This document shows positions 60,372 to 64,000 of a DNA stretch of 64,000 bases, in pieces; position 1 is the stretch's first letter, and every line of letters begins with the position of its first letter. The DNA comes from Streptomyces tirandamycinicus. GTDB lineage: Bacteria > Actinomycetota > Actinomycetes > Streptomycetales > Streptomycetaceae. The translations under genes were made by a program, and so were the position numbers. The stretch covers positions 868,001 through 932,000 of the forward strand of contig NZ_CP029188.1 in NCBI RefSeq assembly GCF_003097515.1. The letters run 5' to 3'. The notes beneath the pieces are model-generated. The model was not told the DNA's origin. It made no database searches and saw nothing but the letters and a program-made list of their open reading frames with translations.

Positions 60372-61919
60372 TCACACGGCGGGCACGCAGCGCCCGTCCT
60401 CGGTGCGGTAGCTCCACCGCGCACCGTCGCGCACCAGCTCCTTGACCGCGCGCACGAACCGCTCCACGTGCTCGTCCGGCGTACCGGCACCGAAGCTGAC
60501 CCGGATCGCGTTCAGCGGCCTCCCGGCGCCTTCCGCCGCGGGCGCCGCCGCCTCACCGCGCTCGCCCGGCACGGCCTCCGGGGCACCGCACTCGCCGGGC
60601 TGCCCCGGGTCGCCGCCCAGCAGCGTCCGCACCAGCGGGTGGGCGCAGAAGAGCCCGTCGCGCACCCCGATGCCGTACTCGGCCGACAGCGCGGCGGCGA
60701 GGTGCGAGCTGTTCCAGCCGTCCACGACGAAGGAGACGACGCCGACCCGGCCGGCGGTCCCCGCGGCGGCACGCGCGCGAGTGTCGCCTTCCGAGCGCGC
60801 GGGGGTGTCGCCGCCGAACAGCGACAGCACCCTGACCCCGGGCACCTCGGCGAGCCCGGTGAGGACCTTCTCGACGAGGTGCCGCTCACGGTCGACGAGG
60901 GCGTCGAACCCGGCCTCCGTCAGCGCCCTGCAGGCGGAGGCGATCGCGTAGACGCCGATGACGTTCGGCGAGCCGGCCTCGTGGCGGGCGGCGCTGGTGT
61001 GCCACTCGACGTCCACACCGCCGTCGGCGCGGCGTGCGACCGTCCGCGAGGCACCGCCGCCCGCGAGGTACGGCTCGGCGTCCCGCAGCCAGTCCGTCCG
61101 CCCGGCGAGCACCCCCGACCCGAACGGCGCGTACAGCTTGTGCCCGGAGAAGGCGACCCAGTCGACATCCAGGTCCCGGACGGAGACGGGGTGGTGCGGG
61201 ACGAGCTGGGCGGCATCCAGCACGATCCGCGCACCGTGGGCGTGGGACGCGGCCGCCAGCTCCCGTACCGGCCACAGCTCGCCGGTCACGTTGGACGCGC
61301 CGGTCACACAGACCAGGGCGGGGACGCTGAGGTCCCGGCCGGCGAGCGCCGACTCCAGCGTCCGGACCGCCTGCTGCGGGGTGCGCGGGGCGTCCAGGTA
61401 CGTCACGCGCGCGTTCGTCCAGGGCAGCAGGGAGGCGTGGTGCTCGGTCTCGAAGACGAAGACCTCGCAGCCGTCGGGGAGCGCGCCGGCCAGCAGGTTC
61501 AGCGAGTCGGTCGTCGACCGGGTGAACACGACCTGGTCGTCCTCGCGGCAGTCCAGGAACGCGTGGACGGTGGCCCTGCTGCTCTCGAACAGGTCGGTGG
61601 ACAGCTGCGAGAGGTACCCGGCACCGCGGTGGACGCTGCCGTAGTACGGGGCGTACGCGGCGACGTCGTCCCACACCCGCTGCAGGGCCGGGGCGCTGGC
61701 CGCGTAGTCGAGTGCGGCGTAGGTGACTTCACCGCCGGTCACGAGCGGGACGGTGACGTCCCGGCCGAGGACCGGCAGCGGGGCGCCGCGGCGCGGCACC
61801 TCGGCGGCGGCGGTCGGCGCCGCCGACGACGTGCCGGAGGCAGGGGCAGGGGCCGAGGTGAACGTGGCGGTGGCGGTGGCGGTGGCGGCGATCTCGGTGG
61901 TGTGGAGGCGCACGGACAT
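60372..61919 (-). CDS. Class V aminotransferase (cysteine desulfurase-like)
   Basis: This 515-residue PLP enzyme has YGSVHRGAGYLSQ, TRSTTDSLNLLA, ETEHHASLLPW, VCVTGASNVTGE, DAAQLVPH and the PLP-lysine loop FSGHKLYAPFGSGVL. This is the order found in SufS/CsdA-type enzymes. It is longer than those because of an Ala/Thr-rich N-terminal extension of about 45 residues and an insertion near 425-460. No Fe-S assembly genes are nearby, so it may be a desulfurase or another class V transferase. GGGAG lies eight bases before the ATG at 61919. Its leader is unusual. Confidence 0.82.
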   Translation of the reverse strand: MSVRLHTTEIAATATATATFTSAPAPASGTSSAAPTAAAEVPRRGAPLPVLGRDVTVPLVTGGEVTYAALDYAASAPALQRVWDDVAAYAPYYGSVHRGAGYLSQLSTDLFESSRATVHAFLDCREDDQVVFTRSTTDSLNLLAGALPDGCEVFVFETEHHASLLPWTNARVTYLDAPRTPQQAVRTLESALAGRDLSVPALVCVTGASNVTGELWPVRELAAASHAHGARIVLDAAQLVPHHPVSVRDLDVDWVAFSGHKLYAPFGSGVLAGRTDWLRDAEPYLAGGGASRTVARRADGGVDVEWHTSAARHEAGSPNVIGVYAIASACRALTEAGFDALVDRERHLVEKVLTGLAEVPGVRVLSLFGGDTPARSEGDTRARAAAGTAGRVGVVSFVVDGWNSSHLAAALSAEYGIGVRDGLFCAHPLVRTLLGGDPGQPGECGAPEAVPGERGEAAAPAAEGAGRPLNAIRVSFGAGTPDEHVERFVRAVKELVRDGARWSYRTEDGRCVPAV

Positions 61920-62048
61920 GGCGGTGTCTCCCGGCGAGTAGGGGCGAGCTGGCGTGGGGAACCCGCACGGCGCGACGGCGGCACGGGGCGGCCGCTCCGC
62001 GTACGGGTGTTGCCTCGACGCACGCCCGGGCGGCGTGCGGAGGGGGAA

Positions 62049-62069
62049 GGGCCGACGGCCCGGGGCCGT
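62049..62069 (-). promoter_or_regulatory. Overlapping alternative hairpins in the aminotransferase leader
   Basis: GGGCC-GAC-GGCCC (62049-62061) and ACGGCCC-G-GGGCCGT (62055-62069) share bases 62057-62061, so they cannot form together. They lie between a short leader frame and the aminotransferase start, a layout reminiscent of attenuators. Confidence 0.4.
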
Positions 62070-62120
62070 GTCCGCGGCGTCCCGCCCGCCCTACGGGCCG
62101 GCGGCGCTCACGGACGTGGC

Positions 62121-62141
62121 CTAACGCATTCGCTTGCTCAC
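62121..62141 (-). CDS. Six-codon leader ORF (MSKRMR) upstream of the aminotransferase
   Basis: GTG AGC AAG CGA ATG CGT TAG is preceded by GAGGGAG eight bases upstream, a stronger ribosome site than many real genes here have. It lies about 200 bases before the class V aminotransferase ATG. If translated it could control folding of the hairpins that follow. The signal it would sense is unclear; no run of one amino acid is present. Confidence 0.4.
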   Translation of the reverse strand: MSKRMR

Positions 62142-62354
62142 GAGACAGCTCCCTCGAGGACCAGGACCCCAGGGATGCGACATTCACCGATGTCCGCGGG
62201 GTCCGCGCTTGCCGCAGACCTCGCTGCCTGCGGCCTGGTCTTCACCCGGGGCACCCCGCCACGGACGGAGGGTTGCCGGACAGCGGGCCGGGGCCGTAGT
62301 CGCTGTCACTCATGACCTTGGGAAGCATCCTGCCACAGGTGCCGCGGCGCGCAA

Positions 62355-62381
62355 GGCGCGGTCCGCCATCCGGACCGCGCC
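62355..62381 (-). terminator. trpD terminator
   Basis: GGCGCGGTCCG and CGGACCGCGCC form a perfect 11-bp stem with loop CCATC, starting 10 bp after the trpD stop on the minus strand. Confidence 0.8.
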
Positions 62382-62391
62382 CCGCCGCACG

Positions 62392-63477
62392 TCACGCGTG
62401 GCTCGCCGCCACCCACCGGTCCAGCGCACGCCTGGCCGCGCCCGAGTCGATGGACTCCGCGGCCCGCGCCATGCCGGCCCGCAACTGCTCGACGAGATCG
62501 CCCTCGCCGTTCCCGAGCGCGGCCAGCGCCGCCGCCGAGTTCAGCAGGACCGCGTCCCGTACCGGCCCGCCCTCCCCGGCGAGCAGCCGGCGGGCGACAT
62601 CGGCGTTGTACGAGGCGTCCGCGCCGCGCAGCGCCTCGACCGGGACCAGTTCGACGCCCACGTCCCGGGGGTCGAAGGACTCCTCGCGCACGGCGCCGTC
62701 CCGGACGACCCACACCCGCGAGGTCGCCGTCGTGGTGAGCTCGTCCAGGCCGTCGTCGCCGCGGAAGACCAGCGCGCTGGAGCCGCGCGCGGCGAGCACA
62801 CCGGCCATGATCGGGGCCATCCGGGCGTCCGCGACACCCGTGGCCTGGGCCCTCACCCGGGCCGGGTTGGTCAGCGGCCCGAGGAAGTTGAACGTGGTGC
62901 GGATGCCGAGCTCCTTGCGGGCCGCCGCGACGTGCCGCAGCGCCGGGTGGAACTTCACCGCGAAGCAGAAGGTGATCCCCGCCTCGCCGGCGACCGCCGC
63001 GACCCGCTCCGGCGTCAGCTCCAGATTGACGCCGAGCTTCTCCAGGACGTCCGACGCCCCGCTCGCGCTCGACGCGGCCCGGTTGCCGTGCTTGACCACC
63101 TTCGCGCCGGTGCCGGCCACGACGATCGCGGACATGGTGGAGATGTTCACGGTCCTGGCGCCGTCGCCGCCCGTGCCCACGATGTCGACGGTCTCCCCGG
63201 GCACCTCGATCGTCCGGGCGTGCTCGTACATCGTCCGCACGAGCCCGGAGATCTCCTCGACGGTCTCGCCCTTGGCGCGCAGCGCCACCGCGAACCCGGC
63301 GATCTGCGCGTCGGTCGCCTCGCCGCGCAGGATCCGGTCCATGGCCCAGGCGGTCGCCTCCGCGCTCTGGTCGCGCCCGTACAGCAGGGAGTCCAGAACC
63401 ACGGGCCAGGAGAGGCCCGCCGCGGTGGATCGCGCTTCGCCGGGGGCACCCCCGTCTGCGGGGGTCACAGCGCTCAT
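62392..63477 (-). CDS. trpD: Anthranilate phosphoribosyltransferase
   Basis: This 361-residue protein adds phosphoribose to anthranilate in tryptophan synthesis. [20 protein letters not shown] binds [24 protein letters not shown] and [19 protein letters not shown] are the usual anthranilate/PRPP contacts. The ATG at 63477 follows AGGAGG. It lies about 30 kb from trpEG, with no other trp gene beside it, as is common in Streptomyces where trp genes are split. Confidence 0.96.
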   Translation of the reverse strand: MSAVTPADGGAPGEARSTAAGLSWPVVLDSLLYGRDQSAEATAWAMDRILRGEATDAQIAGFAVALRAKGETVEEISGLVRTMYEHARTIEVPGETVDIVGTGGDGARTVNISTMSAIVVAGTGAKVVKHGNRAASSASGASDVLEKLGVNLELTPERVAAVAGEAGITFCFAVKFHPALRHVAAARKELGIRTTFNFLGPLTNPARVRAQATGVADARMAPIMAGVLAARGSSALVFRGDDGLDELTTTATSRVWVVRDGAVREESFDPRDVGVELVPVEALRGADASYNADVARRLLAGEGGPVRDAVLLNSAAALAALGNGEGDLVEQLRAGMARAAESIDSGAARRALDRWVAASHA

Positions 63478-63537
63478 GGTCCCTCCTGGGTCCGGTGCGG
63501 ATGGGAATGCCTCCCACCCTATCGGCCGGCGGGACGG

Positions 63538-63574
63538 CGAAGAGCCCCGTCCAGGGGATGGACGGGGCTCTTCG
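63538..63574 (-). terminator. Terminator of the qcr operon
   Basis: CGAAGAGCCCCGTCCA and TGGACGGGGCTCTTCG form a perfect 16-bp stem around GGGGA. It lies 58 bp after the qcrB stop, before trpD, both on the minus strand. Confidence 0.85.
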
Positions 63575-63631
63575 TACGGCGGTCGCCGGGGCTGCCCCGG
63601 CGGTGGCGGTCGCCGCGATCAGCGCGGGGGA

Positions 63632-64000
63632 TCAGTGGTGGCCGTGGCCGCTCGTGATCTCCTTGTACTCCTCGACGGTCGGCTTCGCGACCTGGTTGTC
63701 CTTGCCGTAGTACGCCTTGCTGAGACGTGCCCGGAGCCGCTCGGTGCGCGACACCTTCCGCTCCACACCGTTCTCGTCGACCGTCGGGCCGACCTCGGCC
63801 GGGGTGTACTGGTAGTGCGAGGTGAGCGTGTGCAGGGCCTCCTGCGTCAGCGGCTCGTGGACCTCGACGAACTCACCGTGCGGCAGGCGCTTGATGATGC
63901 CGGACTCGCGTCCGTGCAGCACCTTGTCCTTGTCGCGCCGCTGCAGACCCATGCAGATCCGCTTGGTGATGATGAAGGCCAGGACCGGTCCGGCGAAGAA
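63632..64000 (-). CDS. qcrB: Cytochrome bc1 complex cytochrome b subunit, C-terminal part (start beyond window)
   Basis: The visible 122 residues run from the edge (FFAGPVLAFIITKRICMGLQ) through DKDKVLHGRESGIIKRLPHG to the stop, ending YKEITSGHGHH. This is the cytoplasmic C-terminal extension typical of actinobacterial QcrB, after its last membrane helix. The protein is part of the bc1-aa3 respiratory supercomplex. The N-terminal haem-binding part lies outside the window. Confidence 0.9.
   Translation of the reverse strand, partial: FFAGPVLAFIITKRICMGLQRRDKDKVLHGRESGIIKRLPHGEFVEVHEPLTQEALHTLTSHYQYTPAEVGPTVDENGVERKVSRTERLRARLSKAYYGKDNQVAKPTVEEYKEITSGHGHH

Overview
This 64 kb window is a high-GC actinobacterial chromosome segment, almost certainly Streptomyces. 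The codon use is strongly GC3-biased, GTG and TTG starts are common, and genes are packed with short overlaps. As I remember the S. coelicolor map, the gene order follows the block from just beyond the division/cell-wall cluster to the qcr respiratory operon (roughly SCO2095 to SCO2148). I could not check this by search.

Layout. 1-5.4 kb: end of a DUF58 gene, a TgpA-type transglutaminase membrane protein, DUF3040, a SAM methyltransferase and a SAV_6107-type HEPN protein. 5.7-11.6 kb: a SpoIIE-type phosphatase next to a MASE1 sensor lacking an output domain, then an operon of an ABC-like ATPase with degraded catalytic motifs, a YhgE/Pip membrane protein and a TetR regulator, with a matching operator in front and perfect hairpins behind. 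12-17.4 kb: a CrtI-like oxidoreductase, two small or Tyr-rich membrane proteins, metF, thiE and an Rv2175c-type DNA-binding protein. 17.5-20.5 kb: an accessory-looking insert with somewhat lower GC, carrying an MFS exporter and a hydantoin-type racemase. 20.7-27.8 kb: a flavin reductase, a TPP riboswitch with thiO-thiS-thiG, a four-PASTA Ser/Thr kinase and an endonuclease IV-like TIM barrel.

27.9-37 kb: a sulfite-oxidase-like enzyme, bacterioferritin (bfr) convergent with bfd under an iron box, class II DAHP synthase divergent from a fused trpEG gene with a WWW leader peptide and attenuator, a Tat-exported NlpC/P60 protein and pfkA with a Crp-like box. 37-46.8 kb: a two-component pair resembling MacRS, an acyltransferase, an esterase, an EEP nuclease/phosphatase, ROK glucokinase, DUF5304, an ArsA-like ATPase, an SRPBCC protein and a metallophosphoesterase. 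47-54.7 kb: a long-chain acyl-CoA ligase, an exported cholesterol oxidase, a PimB'-like mannosyltransferase, a GT87 membrane glycosyltransferase and an HExxH lipoprotein. 54.7-64 kb: tandem NlpC/P60 paralogues, the second behind a probable c-di-AMP riboswitch, then a NYN protein, a zinc-ribbon protein, rhomboid protease, a stand-alone RAM domain, a class V aminotransferase with an unusual leader, trpD and the 3' end of qcrB.

How the genes work together. Thiamine synthesis, tryptophan entry (DAHP synthase, trpEG, trpD) and glucose entry (glkA, pfkA) each have visible cis-regulation: riboswitch, attenuator, Crp-like box. Envelope functions recur: a PASTA kinase, peptidoglycan hydrolases, PIM-type glycosylation and secreted enzymes. 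Short tandem repeats occur in many intergenic regions and in disordered protein segments. No rRNA, tRNA, CRISPR array, insertion sequence or biosynthetic gene cluster was recognised. The most unusual items are the degenerate ABC/YhgE/TetR module, two P-loop proteins whose Walker A lysine is arginine, a phosphofructokinase with D104/K125, the leader of the class V aminotransferase, and the 17.5-20.5 kb insert.
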